17,228 nt of DNA from Gammaproteobacteria bacterium (GCA_011321985.1 DROB01000151.1:1-17228); one strand, 5' to 3'. Shown: positions 6,806 through 14,091, counted from the first letter of the stretch. Made by a program: numbers and translations. Notes: a model not told the origin generated them from the sequence alone.

Positions 6806-7696
6806 TTAGTTGTGTTCGCTCCAGTGTAGCTTGGCACGTAAAATCTCGAAATAATCATGCTGCCTGGGATGCAGTAGTGTGATTTTATCTGATTTACGTC
6901 TTACTGTAATATGATCTCCTACGAGAACATCTGTCGACAGGTGTCCGTCACAGGTGGCCTGTGCGATACCGTCTTTGGTGTTGCATATCAATATCTTTAT
7001 CTGCGAATCAGCATCCACAACCAATGGTCGGTTACTCAAGGTATGAGGGGAGATAGGTACCAGGGTAATAACATCGAGCGTGGCATGTAATATGGGTCCG
7101 CCAGCCGAGAGCGCGTAGGCTGTCGAGCCGGTAGGGGTGGCGATCACGATGCCATCGGCACGTTGATGATTGACGAAGTTATCATTGATGCGAGTCTCAA
7201 TCTCGATCATGCGCGCAACATCACGGATATGGACCACGACATCATTGAAGGCATCACCTTCAAATATCAGTTTGTCATCTCTGATAACCTGCATCTCGAG
7301 CAGGAAGCGTTGTTCTTCACGGTAGGAACCATTGAGGATGTCTTCCAGTGATGACTCGAGTTCGAGAGGAGAGATGTCTGCAAGAAAACCCAGGCGGCCT
7401 ACGTTTATACCGAGTAAGGGAACATCGACCTGCGCGAGTGAACGCACGGCATCCAGTATCGTACCATCACCACCTACGGCGATAACCAGATCACAGCGTT
7501 CTCCCATTGTTTTACGGTCGGCTTTTTCGAAATCACCATGGTTTATCGCGTCCGGAATCTTTTGGTCCAGAAGGATGTCACAGTTTTTCTTTTTCAGGAA
7601 GTCGAGCAGCGATTGTAAGGTGGTCTGACCGATAGATTCCAGCCGGGGTTTGGTGATGATGCCTATGGTATTAAATTTGATGGTGTCGGTATTCAT
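6806..7696 (-). CDS. nadK: NAD kinase
   Basis: NadK phosphorylates NAD to NADP with ATP in the cytosol. The 296-aa protein (292 in E. coli) has the catalytic GGDG motif at residues 75-78 and the conserved RADGIVIATPTGSTAYALSAGGPI region in pieces: DGIVIATPTGSTAY then SAGGPI. A C-terminal LLHPRQHDYFEILRAKLHW completes it, like the family's LIHPxxxxYFxxLxxKLxW. The start at 7696 fits the family N-terminus, but no Shine-Dalgarno is visible upstream. It is followed by recN, with mutS 126 nt upstream on the same strand. grpE and hrcA, often near nadK, are not here. Confidence 0.96.
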   Translation of the reverse strand: MNTDTIKFNTIGIITKPRLESIGQTTLQSLLDFLKKKNCDILLDQKIPDAINHGDFEKADRKTMGERCDLVIAVGGDGTILDAVRSLAQVDVPLLGINVGRLGFLADISPLELESSLEDILNGSYREEQRFLLEMQVIRDDKLIFEGDAFNDVVVHIRDVARMIEIETRINDNFVNHQRADGIVIATPTGSTAYALSAGGPILHATLDVITLVPISPHTLSNRPLVVDADSQIKILICNTKDGIAQATCDGHLSTDVLVGDHITVRRKSDKITLLHPRQHDYFEILRAKLHWSEHN

Positions 7697-7822
7697 TGGC
7701 GTACAGTACCATTGAAAGTCGCCCCTGAAAAGAGCACGGTCCTCCCGTCGGAGTGGGGTCTATTTCGTGACCTGGGTATAAGTCTTGTTTCTGTCATTAA
7801 GATGTTTCTGGATGTAGTGGCA

Positions 7823-10414
7823 TCATTTATCCGCGTCATCTTTCAGGGTATAGAGTAAATCCAGTGCGGATTTCGGGCTAAGTTCATCGATATTTAAATC
7901 CTGCAGCTTTTCGACGACAGGGTGGATGCGATCGCTGAACATCTCAAACTGTCCTGATTCCTGGTGGTTGCTGACACTCTGGTTTTCCAGTTCGGTCAAT
8001 TTATTTTTAGCCTGCCTGATAACGTCGGTCGGAACCCCCGCTAACTGCGCGACCTGCAGTCCGTAACTCTGGCTGGCGGGGCCGGGTTTGACGCTGTGCA
8101 GAAAAACGATTTTTTCGCCATGTTCGACGGCATTGATGTGGATGTTGTTGATGCCGCGTATCTCATCGGGCAGGGCAGTTATCTCAAAATAATGCGTGGC
8201 GAACAGGGTGTAGGAGCGATTGACCGTGCTCAGATGATAAGCACAGGCCCATGCCAGTGATAAGCCGTCGAAGGTGCTGGTGCCACGGCCTATCTCATCC
8301 ATCAATACCAGCGAGTTCTCGGTCGCATTATTAAGGATATTAGCAGCCTCTGTCATCTCTACCATAAACGTCGAACGCCCACTGGCCAGATCATCCGATG
8401 CGCCGATGCGTGTGTAGATGCGATCAACAGGGCCGATGACCGCGCTCTCAGCAGGGACGTAACTACCGATATAAGCCAGTAATACGATCAGTGCAGTCTG
8501 TCGCATATAGGTAGATTTACCGCCCATATTGGGGCCAGTGATGATGCTCATCCGTTTCTTGTCGCTCAACAAGGTGTCGTTAGGAACAAAATGCTCTTCG
8601 ACGACACGCTCGACGACGGCATGTCTGCCCTGTTTGATATTGATGCCGGGTCTGTCAGATAGTTGCGGGCAACAGTAATCCAGTGTCTGTGCGCGTTCGC
8701 TCAGGCAGCAGAGGCTATCCAGTTCCGAGATACCGGTGGCACAGGTTTTTAGTGGCTGCAAAAAAGCCTGCAATCGTAATAGCAGGTCATCGTATATGGA
8801 TTTTTCCAGTGCCAGGGCACGTTCTTTTGCGCTCAGGACTTTATCTTCGTACTGTTTTAATTCTTCGGTGATAAAGCGTTCCGTGGTCTTCAGTGTTTGT
8901 TTGCGTGTGTAATGTACCGGTACGGTATCCGATTGTAGACGACTGATCTCGATATAGAAGCCATGCACGCGGTTGTAATTAACCTTGAGCGTTTTGATGC
9001 CGGTGCTCTCGCGTTCACGGATCTCAAGTTCTTCGAGGAAGGCATTGGCGTTTTTGCTCAATGCCCGTAGCTCGTCTAACTCTGCGTTATAACCGGTAGC
9101 GATAAACCCACCATCACGTGTCAGCACTGGCGGATTTTCGCAGATAGCCTCGCTGAGCAGAGCGACGGTTTCCGGGTGCTGAGCGATACTGGCAGATAGC
9201 TGTTGAAGTAACGGTGCATGGCACTGTTTCAACAGGCCCTGTAGCTCGGGCAGGATGGTCAGTGAATTTTTTAAGGTTTCCAGGTCACGCGGGCGTGCCG
9301 ATAACAGGGCGAGTCGACTCATGATGCGTTCGATGTCGCCGATGGAATTCAGACAGAACTGGATGTCGGTGGTCAGTTGATTATCGAGCAATTCACCGAT
9401 GGCCTGATGGCGCTGTGTGAGCAAGTCATGGCTGCGAAGGGGAGAATGCAGCCAACGGCGCAAACAGCGGCTGCCCATGCTGGTCGTGGTGCGGTCGATA
9501 ATCGAGGCCAGGGTGTTTTCGGTACCACCGGACAGGTTGATCTCTATCTCCAGATTGCGTCGGCTGGCGGCATCCAGCACGATCACATCATCGGTATTCT
9601 CGACATGCAGACCCGAGATGTGAGGTAAGGCAGCACGTTGGGTGTTCTGTGTATATTGCAGTAAACAGCCTGCAGCCATTACTGCTGTGTCCAGCTTCTC
9701 GCAACCAAAGCCAGATAGATCCCTGGTACCGAACTGATCATTGAGCAGGCGGTTAGCACTATCAAAATCAAACCACCAGGGGGGTTGCTGGCGTAGACTG
9801 GTCCGCTTGTTCAGCGCAGTGCCAAGTTCATCGAACAAGGGGCTGTCTTCCGATAATAACACCTCGACGGCCTGCAGACGTTCCAGCTCGGCATAGAGCT
9901 GGGCTTTGTCTTTTAGCTGGCAGACATTAAAACGTCCAGAGGTAATGTTTAGCGCAGCTAGTCCGTAAACTTCGTCATGCTGATGAATGCATAACAGCAG
10001 GTTATCTTTATGTTCATCCAGTAAGGCTTCTTCGGTCACCGTGCCAGGGGTGACGATACGTTTTACTTCACGTTTGACCGGGCCTTTGCTCTCCCCCGGT
10101 TTACTGGTCTGCTCGCAGATAGCAACGGACTCGCCACGTTTGATCAGACGAGCCAGATAATTGTCGGCAGCATGATAGGGGATGCCAGCCATAGGGATGG
10201 GATTGCCCCCTGATTTGCCACGCGCGGTGAGCGTGATATCGAGAATCTTCGCCGCCTTTTTAGCATCATCGTAAAATAATTCGTAGAAATCACCCATCCG
10301 ATAGAATAACAGGGTGTTGGGGTGGTCGGCCTTGATGCGTAGGTACTGTTGCATCATCGGTGTATGGGCAGTGGTTTCGACGCTTTTATTGTTTTTCGCG
10401 GTTGCAGTACTCAT
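7823..10414 (-). CDS. mutS: DNA mismatch repair protein MutS
   Basis: MutS is a mismatch-recognising ATPase that starts methyl-directed repair with MutL. From the chosen start the protein is 863 aa (853 in E. coli). Domain I begins HTPMMQQYLRIKADHP and carries the mismatch-wedging Phe-x-Glu (Phe43, Glu45). The connector, lever and clamp domains follow, then the ATPase with Walker A GPNMGGKST at 627-635 and Walker B LVLMDEIGRGTSTFDG. A helix-turn-helix region GVPTDVIRQAK follows the ATPase, and the short C-terminal tail (ELSPKSALDLLYTLK) probably supports tetramer contacts. An ORF extension of 20 codons exists upstream, but Met at 10414 (MSTATAKNN) matches family lengths. Neither start has a Shine-Dalgarno; a TTATAC sequence ends 4 nt before the ATG. 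It is divergent from pncC. Confidence 0.96.
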   Translation of the reverse strand: MSTATAKNNKSVETTAHTPMMQQYLRIKADHPNTLLFYRMGDFYELFYDDAKKAAKILDITLTARGKSGGNPIPMAGIPYHAADNYLARLIKRGESVAICEQTSKPGESKGPVKREVKRIVTPGTVTEEALLDEHKDNLLLCIHQHDEVYGLAALNITSGRFNVCQLKDKAQLYAELERLQAVEVLLSEDSPLFDELGTALNKRTSLRQQPPWWFDFDSANRLLNDQFGTRDLSGFGCEKLDTAVMAAGCLLQYTQNTQRAALPHISGLHVENTDDVIVLDAASRRNLEIEINLSGGTENTLASIIDRTTTSMGSRCLRRWLHSPLRSHDLLTQRHQAIGELLDNQLTTDIQFCLNSIGDIERIMSRLALLSARPRDLETLKNSLTILPELQGLLKQCHAPLLQQLSASIAQHPETVALLSEAICENPPVLTRDGGFIATGYNAELDELRALSKNANAFLEELEIRERESTGIKTLKVNYNRVHGFYIEISRLQSDTVPVHYTRKQTLKTTERFITEELKQYEDKVLSAKERALALEKSIYDDLLLRLQAFLQPLKTCATGISELDSLCCLSERAQTLDYCCPQLSDRPGINIKQGRHAVVERVVEEHFVPNDTLLSDKKRMSIITGPNMGGKSTYMRQTALIVLLAYIGSYVPAESAVIGPVDRIYTRIGASDDLASGRSTFMVEMTEAANILNNATENSLVLMDEIGRGTSTFDGLSLAWACAYHLSTVNRSYTLFATHYFEITALPDEIRGINNIHINAVEHGEKIVFLHSVKPGPASQSYGLQVAQLAGVPTDVIRQAKNKLTELENQSVSNHQESGQFEMFSDRIHPVVEKLQDLNIDELSPKSALDLLYTLKDDADK

Positions 10415-10495
10415 GGGGTATAAGTGTACAAGATTTACTGGTGTGATGGCATGCTGTCCTATAAAGTAGCGCAATTATTTTTTCGAGAGAATGTG

Positions 10496-10996
10496 ATGAC
10501 AACGTCTGAACGGGAATTGCAGGATCTGGCTGAACAGTTAGGTCATTGCATGGTGGCCAAAGGCATGAAGCTGGCAACAGCCGAATCCTGCACCGGTGGC
10601 TGGATGGCAAAAATCATAACCGATATCCCCGGCAGCTCTGCCTGGTTCAGTGGTTCGGTCGTGAGTTACAGTAATGAGGCAAAACAGAGCTTGTTAGGAG
10701 TCCAGAAGGAGACTCTGGATGAGTTCGGTGCAGTCAGTGGCGACACCGTGCTGGAGATGACGGATGGTCTGTTTACACATACCGATGCGGATGTCGCAGT
10801 AAGCGTAAGCGGCATTGCCGGACCGGATGGCGGCAGTGATGAGAAGCCGGTTGGCCTGGTCTGGTTGAGCTGGGGGAAGCGAGATAAATCCGTGTTTGCC
10901 GAAGCCTTTAATTTTGGTGGTGATCGCGAACAGGTGCGCAAAGCATCGATCAAGCAGGCTTTGAACTGTCTACTGGACCTGCTGGTTTGCGCTTAG
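10496..10996 (+). CDS. pncC: nicotinamide-nucleotide amidase PncC (CinA C-terminal family)
   Basis: PncC deamidates NMN to nicotinate mononucleotide, recycling NMN released by NAD-dependent DNA ligase. The 166-aa product (165 in E. coli) is a stand-alone CinA C-terminal domain. It shows TAESCTGGW with the family's catalytic Ser, ITDIPGSSAWF, VVSYSNEAKQSLLGV, and VSGIAGPDGGSDEKPVG. The ATG at 10496 is chosen over an in-frame ATG 24 codons upstream because it matches E. coli length and has GAGAG about 6 nt upstream; the longer form would overlap the mutS promoter zone. In E. coli this gene directly precedes recA. Here two - strand genes intervene. Confidence 0.94.
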   Translation: MTTSERELQDLAEQLGHCMVAKGMKLATAESCTGGWMAKIITDIPGSSAWFSGSVVSYSNEAKQSLLGVQKETLDEFGAVSGDTVLEMTDGLFTHTDADVAVSVSGIAGPDGGSDEKPVGLVWLSWGKRDKSVFAEAFNFGGDREQVRKASIKQALNCLLDLLVCA

Positions 10997-11032
10997 GCTG
11001 CGACCAACCGTTATTACCGATATTTTTTGTCC

Positions 11033-11056
11033 GTAGCAGTGGTCTGTAAGCCGCGA
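11033..11056 (+). repeat. diverged single REP-like unit
   Basis: GTAGCAGTGGTCTGTAAG then CCGCGAT is a degenerate copy of the GTAG...GCGGTTTGCAAACCGCGAT unit found elsewhere in the window. It lies between the converging ends of pncC and the unknown - strand gene. A TGTTATAAT extended -10-like sequence (11061-11069) follows it. Confidence 0.6.
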
Positions 11057-11106
11057 TCTCTGTTATAATCGGGTGGTGTTCAAAGCAGGCCGCACTTGTG
11101 TGATGG

Positions 11107-11487
11107 CTATCGGGTCAATGATGTTTGCAATGATTTAATCTTAACTGGAAATTTAAGTACATCATGTAACTCAATGATATTATTTAGTTTGAAGACATGT
11201 TTGTATTCATCTTTTTCCACCAGAATGATCACTCGGGTGTGCGGGGAATATTTTTGCAGGCTGTATAAAAGAACATCCAGATTGCTGATATTGACCCCGG
11301 CATAATTATTACCGTAACCATAAAAAAATTCTGCTACGATAAAATCCGGCGGCTGTTTTTTTAATGCCGCGATGGCTTTTCGCATGGAACTGATCTTGTT
11401 TTCCTGGATACCTAATGTCTCATAAAGGGCAGAGGAATCCGGGTGTGCGGAAGATTCGATAATGGAAAAAAGCGTTTTATTTGACAT
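11107..11487 (-). CDS. unknown protein, possible degenerate receiver-like domain
   Basis: I do not recognise this 126-aa protein as a named family. Its strand-helix rhythm resembles a response-regulator receiver: KTLFSIIES, a helix KISSMRKAIAALKKQ, PPDFIVAEFFYGYG, a helix LDVLLYSLQKYSP, TRVIILVEKDEY and ending FPVKIKSLQTSL. In that alignment Glu53 takes the place of the phosphoacceptor Asp, and the N-terminal acidic pair is missing, so it would not be a normal phosphorylated regulator. There is no DNA-binding domain. An upstream in-frame ATG (11502) lies inside a terminator-like hairpin, so the ATG at 11487 is preferred, although it has no Shine-Dalgarno. It follows the DsrC-like gene on the same strand after 77 nt and may be co-regulated with it. 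Confidence 0.7.
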   Translation of the reverse strand: MSNKTLFSIIESSAHPDSSALYETLGIQENKISSMRKAIAALKKQPPDFIVAEFFYGYGNNYAGVNISNLDVLLYSLQKYSPHTRVIILVEKDEYKHVFKLNNIIELHDVLKFPVKIKSLQTSLTR

Positions 11488-11489
11488 AA

Positions 11490-11523
11490 AAAAACTGCGC
11501 ATCAGATGAATGCTGCGCAGTTT
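11490..11523 (-). terminator. terminator or attenuator between the DsrC-like gene and the unknown gene
   Basis: Read on the - strand, AAACTGCGCA (from 11523) pairs with TGCGCAGTTT, followed by more T, 42 nt after the DsrC-like stop codon. It has rho-independent form. It lies directly against the start of the next gene on the same strand, so read-through would be needed to express that gene from an upstream promoter. Confidence 0.75.
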
Positions 11524-11564
11524 ATCGTACCTGTCCGATTAAAGGCACTTCTATCCAGTGTGGT

Positions 11565-11906
11565 TTATGTGTCCGGCGGAGGCAGGGGCAGGCCGGCTAA
11601 TTTGCATATCTCATGAACAGGGTCGGTGGGAAACAGGCTGTAGATGTGTTTTTCGTAGGCTTTCTGGTCGTGGTGCTGTTTATCTTTTGTGCCCAGATCA
11701 CGTATCAGGGTTCGCATGGTCGGGTTTGTCATATGTTCATCGTGGTATTCACGAAAATAATAGATCAGTTCCCAGTGGTCGTTATATAGCTGAACGCCAT
11801 CTCTCTGTGCCTGTTCTTTGGCAAAATCTTCACTCCATTCTTCTTCATGTTGCAGAAACCCCTGTACATCGGTTTCGACATTTCTGCCGTTTACTTCTAA
11901 CATCAT
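11565..11906 (-). CDS. DsrC/TusE family sulfur-relay-like protein lacking the penultimate cysteine
   Basis: This 113-aa product belongs to the DsrC/TusE family, small proteins whose C-terminal arm carries persulfide or trisulfide sulfur. TusE passes sulfur for tRNA thiouridine; DsrC is the partner of dissimilatory sulfite reductase. Family features include VNGRNVETDVQGFL, EEWSEDFAKEQA, HWELIYYFREY, NPTMRTLI, IYSLFPTDPV and the arm CKLAGLPLPPPDT. The arm aligns without gaps to E. coli TusE (KIAGLPKPVKCI), but Asp112 replaces the penultimate catalytic Cys, while Cys101 occupies the second Cys position of true DsrC. So it matches neither TusE (penultimate Cys only) nor DsrC (both). The start at 11906 is supported by AGGAG 9 nt upstream; an upstream in-frame ATG (11975) lacks this. 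It may be a regulatory-type paralogue. Confidence 0.85.
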   Translation of the reverse strand: MMLEVNGRNVETDVQGFLQHEEEWSEDFAKEQAQRDGVQLYNDHWELIYYFREYHDEHMTNPTMRTLIRDLGTKDKQHHDQKAYEKHIYSLFPTDPVHEICKLAGLPLPPPDT

Positions 11907-12095
11907 ATTCACTTGCTCCTGGTCATAGTTTTTAACCTGTTGTTTCGTTCGTAGCTGCCTGTACCTGATCGACACAGGTCAGTGCTAATCTATCCAGATC
12001 ATCAAACATCCTGATACTTGTGCTGCATCTGGAACCGCTATAGATGCGACTCTTAAATAAACAATACGCCATGAAAAAACCTTTGGCAAGGATAT

Positions 12096-12124
12096 TTGAT
12101 GCAAGCATAAAATTTATTTATACA
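12096..12124 (+). promoter_or_regulatory. possible sigma-70 promoter for recA
   Basis: TTGATG (12096-12101) and TATACA (12119-12124) have an optimal 17-nt spacer. This would give a leader of about 150 nt. A second candidate is the extended -10 TGTGATAAT at 12216-12224, which lacks a good -35. Confidence 0.45.
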
Positions 12125-12229
12125 CCCCGATTTTGTGTGGAAATTTGAATCTAAAATCTTTTTTTAAAAAACGCCCATTTTCAACGAGAGAGGGCTATCT
12201 GAGTGTAAATTTCTATGTGATAATCGTCA

Positions 12230-12243
12230 GACCTTTTCAGGTC
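12230..12243 (+). promoter_or_regulatory. small perfect stem-loop in the recA leader
   Basis: GACCT (12230-12234) and AGGTC (12239-12243) pair around TTTC, about 40 nt before the recA start. It begins about where transcription from the -10 at 12219-12224 would start, so it could cap the 5' end of the mRNA or be a protein-binding site. Function is inferred. Confidence 0.4.
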
Positions 12244-12283
12244 ATAAACAAACAATATAACCAATACTATCGAGGAGTTTTTA

Positions 12284-13339
12284 ATGGACGACAATCGTAA
12301 GAAGGCACTGGCTGCCGCTTTATCTCAAATTGAACGTCAATTCGGCAAAGGATCTGTCATGCGTATGGGTGATGAGGGGGCTATCCCTAATGTAGAAACG
12401 GTTTCGACCGGTTCACTGAACCTTGATATCGCCTTGGGCATAGGTGGGTTACCCAAAGGTCGTGTCGTCGAAATCTATGGCCCTGAATCTTCAGGTAAGA
12501 CAACGTTGACCCTGCACGTTATCGCCGAGATGCAGAAAGCCGGTGGTACCGCTGCTTTTGTTGATGCGGAGCACGCACTGGACCCTGTGTATGCCGAAAA
12601 ACTCGGTGTCAATATCGATGAGATGCTGGTATCACAACCCGACACAGGTGAACAGGCCCTGGAAATCACCGACATGCTGGTGCGTTCGGGTGCGGTGGAT
12701 ATCGTGGTCATCGACTCGGTTGCTGCACTAACACCGAAGGCAGAGATCGAAGGTGATATGGGTGATTCACACATGGGGCTACAGGCACGTCTGATGTCGC
12801 AGGCGCTGCGTAAACTGACTGGCAACATCAAGCGTTCCAATACACTGGTCATCTTTATCAACCAGATTCGGATGAAGATTGGAGTCATGTTCGGTAGTCC
12901 GGAGACCACCACCGGTGGTAATGCATTAAAATTCTATTCTTCTGTACGTCTGGATATCCGTCGTATCGGGGCCATCAAGAAAGGCGATGAGATCGTCGGT
13001 AACGAGACCAAGGTCAAAGTGGTGAAGAACAAAGTTGCACCACCGTTCAAACTGGCACATTTTGAAATCCTGTACGGTGAAGGTATCTCACACGAAGGTG
13101 AGTTAATCGAGCTAGGCGTGGAGCACAAGTTGATCGAAAAGGCCGGTGCCTGGTATAGCTATAACGGTGAAAAGATTGGCCAGGGTAAAGAGAAGGTGCG
13201 CACTTTCCTGAAAGATAACCCGGATATAGCAGCGACCATCGAGCAGACGTTGCGTGATAAATTGCTGGTGAAACCTTCAAGCGATAGAGATGAAGCCGAA
13301 CTGGGTGCGGTTGAAGAGGGTGCACTGGAAGAAGCCTAG
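12284..13339 (+). CDS. recA: recombinase RecA
   Basis: RecA forms filaments on single-stranded DNA, performs strand exchange and triggers LexA self-cleavage. The 351-aa protein (353 in E. coli) is near full identity in core motifs: Walker A GPESSGKT at residues 66-73, FVDAEHALDPVYA, VIDSVAALTPKAEIEGD (Walker B region), LVIFINQIRMKIGVMFG with the L2 DNA-binding loop beyond it, and an acidic C-terminal tail (EEGALEEA). The start is clear, with GAGGAG about 6 nt before the ATG. No intein or insertion is present. It is followed by recX after a hairpin terminator. Unlike E. coli, no canonical LexA box is visible upstream. Confidence 0.98.
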   Translation: MDDNRKKALAAALSQIERQFGKGSVMRMGDEGAIPNVETVSTGSLNLDIALGIGGLPKGRVVEIYGPESSGKTTLTLHVIAEMQKAGGTAAFVDAEHALDPVYAEKLGVNIDEMLVSQPDTGEQALEITDMLVRSGAVDIVVIDSVAALTPKAEIEGDMGDSHMGLQARLMSQALRKLTGNIKRSNTLVIFINQIRMKIGVMFGSPETTTGGNALKFYSSVRLDIRRIGAIKKGDEIVGNETKVKVVKNKVAPPFKLAHFEILYGEGISHEGELIELGVEHKLIEKAGAWYSYNGEKIGQGKEKVRTFLKDNPDIAATIEQTLRDKLLVKPSSDRDEAELGAVEEGALEEA

Positions 13340-13430
13340 TGTCTCTGCCATCGAAAACAGAGTGATCGGTTCTGGTAGTGTTTGATCAGTGTGTGGATGT
13401 GTGTAACGGTGGTAGTTTTCTTATGTGGGA

Positions 13431-13498
13431 AATCGCGGTTTACAAACCGCTCCTACGGGGCAGACACACATCTGTAGTGGTTTGCAAACCGCGATGCC
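13431..13498. repeat. inverted pair of REP-like elements between recA and recX
   Basis: The left unit (13431-13456) reads AATCGCGGTTTACAAACCGC then TCCTAC. The right unit (13474-13498) reads GTAGTGGTTTGCAAACCGC then GATGCC. They are in opposite orientation with a 17-nt spacer. This matches the pair at 4678-4745 in order, orientation and spacing, which suggests a composite element rather than chance. Confidence 0.85.
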
Positions 13499-13565
13499 GC
13501 GCTCACAGGTCTAACCGGGGTTCATGCAACGCTCGCTCACGATGGCAGCGCATACCGAACGGCAC

Positions 13566-13592
13566 AAAAGCTCCTGTATTACGGGAGCTTTT
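13566..13592 (+). terminator. hairpin terminator between recA and recX
   Basis: Bases 13566-13577 pair with 13581-13592 (AAAAGCTCCTGT against the arm ending GGGAGCTTTT, one G-U pair) around a three-base loop, followed by GTTTATT. In E. coli a terminator also sits between recA and recX and lets only a minority of transcripts reach recX. The same arrangement is likely here. Confidence 0.8.
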
Positions 13593-13625
13593 GTTTATTA
13601 TCACTACTATGTTTGGGGTTCTGTC

Positions 13626-14063
13626 TTGAGCGCAAAATCCGTTGCAGTCAGGTTGTTGTCTCGTCGTGAACATTCAGCCTTCGAGATCAGAGACAAGTTG
13701 TTGCAACGTGATTTTGAAGAAGATGAAATCGAGCAGGTCATCGAGGAGCTACAGCGAGGTGGCTGGTTATCCGACGAACGATTTGCTGAAGCTTATGTCC
13801 GTATGCGTCAGCAAAAAGGCTTCGGCCCGATCAGGATCGCCATCGAGCTGAACGAACGTGGCGTAAATGAAAGTATCGTTGATGCCTGTCTGCATGCGGG
13901 TGATGAGAACTGGCGACAGACCCTGCTGAAGCAGTACCGGAAAAAATACAGAGACAGGGAAGTTGAAGATTATAACGATAAAGCGAAACGTATTCGCTTT
14001 ATGCAATATCGGGGTTTTTCTCTGGATATGATTTACAAGGAAATAACTTTTAATAACAAATAG
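13626..14063 (+). CDS. recX: regulatory protein RecX
   Basis: RecX limits RecA filament growth. The 145-aa product contains the repeated three-helix pattern of the family: SAVRLLSRREHS-like N-terminus (VAVRLLSRREHSAFEIRD), EIEQVIEELQRGGWLSDERFAEAYVRMR, and the QKGFGPIRIAIELNERGV block. The C-terminal part has RIRFMQYRGFSLDMI. The start is taken as TTG at 13626 (LSAKSV...), with TGGGG 7 nt upstream. The reading frame is open further upstream to an ATG at 13524, but that segment spans the recA terminator hairpin and does not look like RecX. It is slightly shorter than E. coli RecX (166 aa). Confidence 0.9.
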   Translation: MSAKSVAVRLLSRREHSAFEIRDKLLQRDFEEDEIEQVIEELQRGGWLSDERFAEAYVRMRQQKGFGPIRIAIELNERGVNESIVDACLHAGDENWRQTLLKQYRKKYRDREVEDYNDKAKRIRFMQYRGFSLDMIYKEITFNNK

Positions 14064-14091
14064 ATACAGAATTTACTTAAAGTAATTTATA

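Larger units (their letters stand above)
11907..12283. other. 377-bp region between the divergent DsrC-like gene and recA
   Basis: No gene is visible. It contains nested inverted repeats CCTGT/ACAGG and ACCTG/CAGGT at 11958-11979, two possible recA promoters, a small hairpin at 12230-12243 and a T/A-rich tract around 12160-12172. I found no CTGT-N8-ACAG LexA box; the only CTGT...ACAG combination has an 11-nt spacer. Confidence 0.6.

Noticed and set aside
11958..11979. CTGT...ACAG palindrome considered as a LexA box
   Set aside because: The spacer is 11 nt instead of 8 and it lies over 300 nt from recA.
12071..12148. 25-codon mini reading frame upstream of recA (MKKPLARIF...)
   Set aside because: No ribosome-binding site and it overlaps the best recA promoter candidate; nothing supports translation.
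13431..13498. Possibility that the REP pairs are a CRISPR array
   Set aside because: Units are inverted, only two per locus, with diverged similar spacers and no cas genes.
13378..13629. 83-codon + strand reading frame between recA and recX
   Set aside because: It runs through the REP pair and the terminator hairpin and has no recognisable domain.
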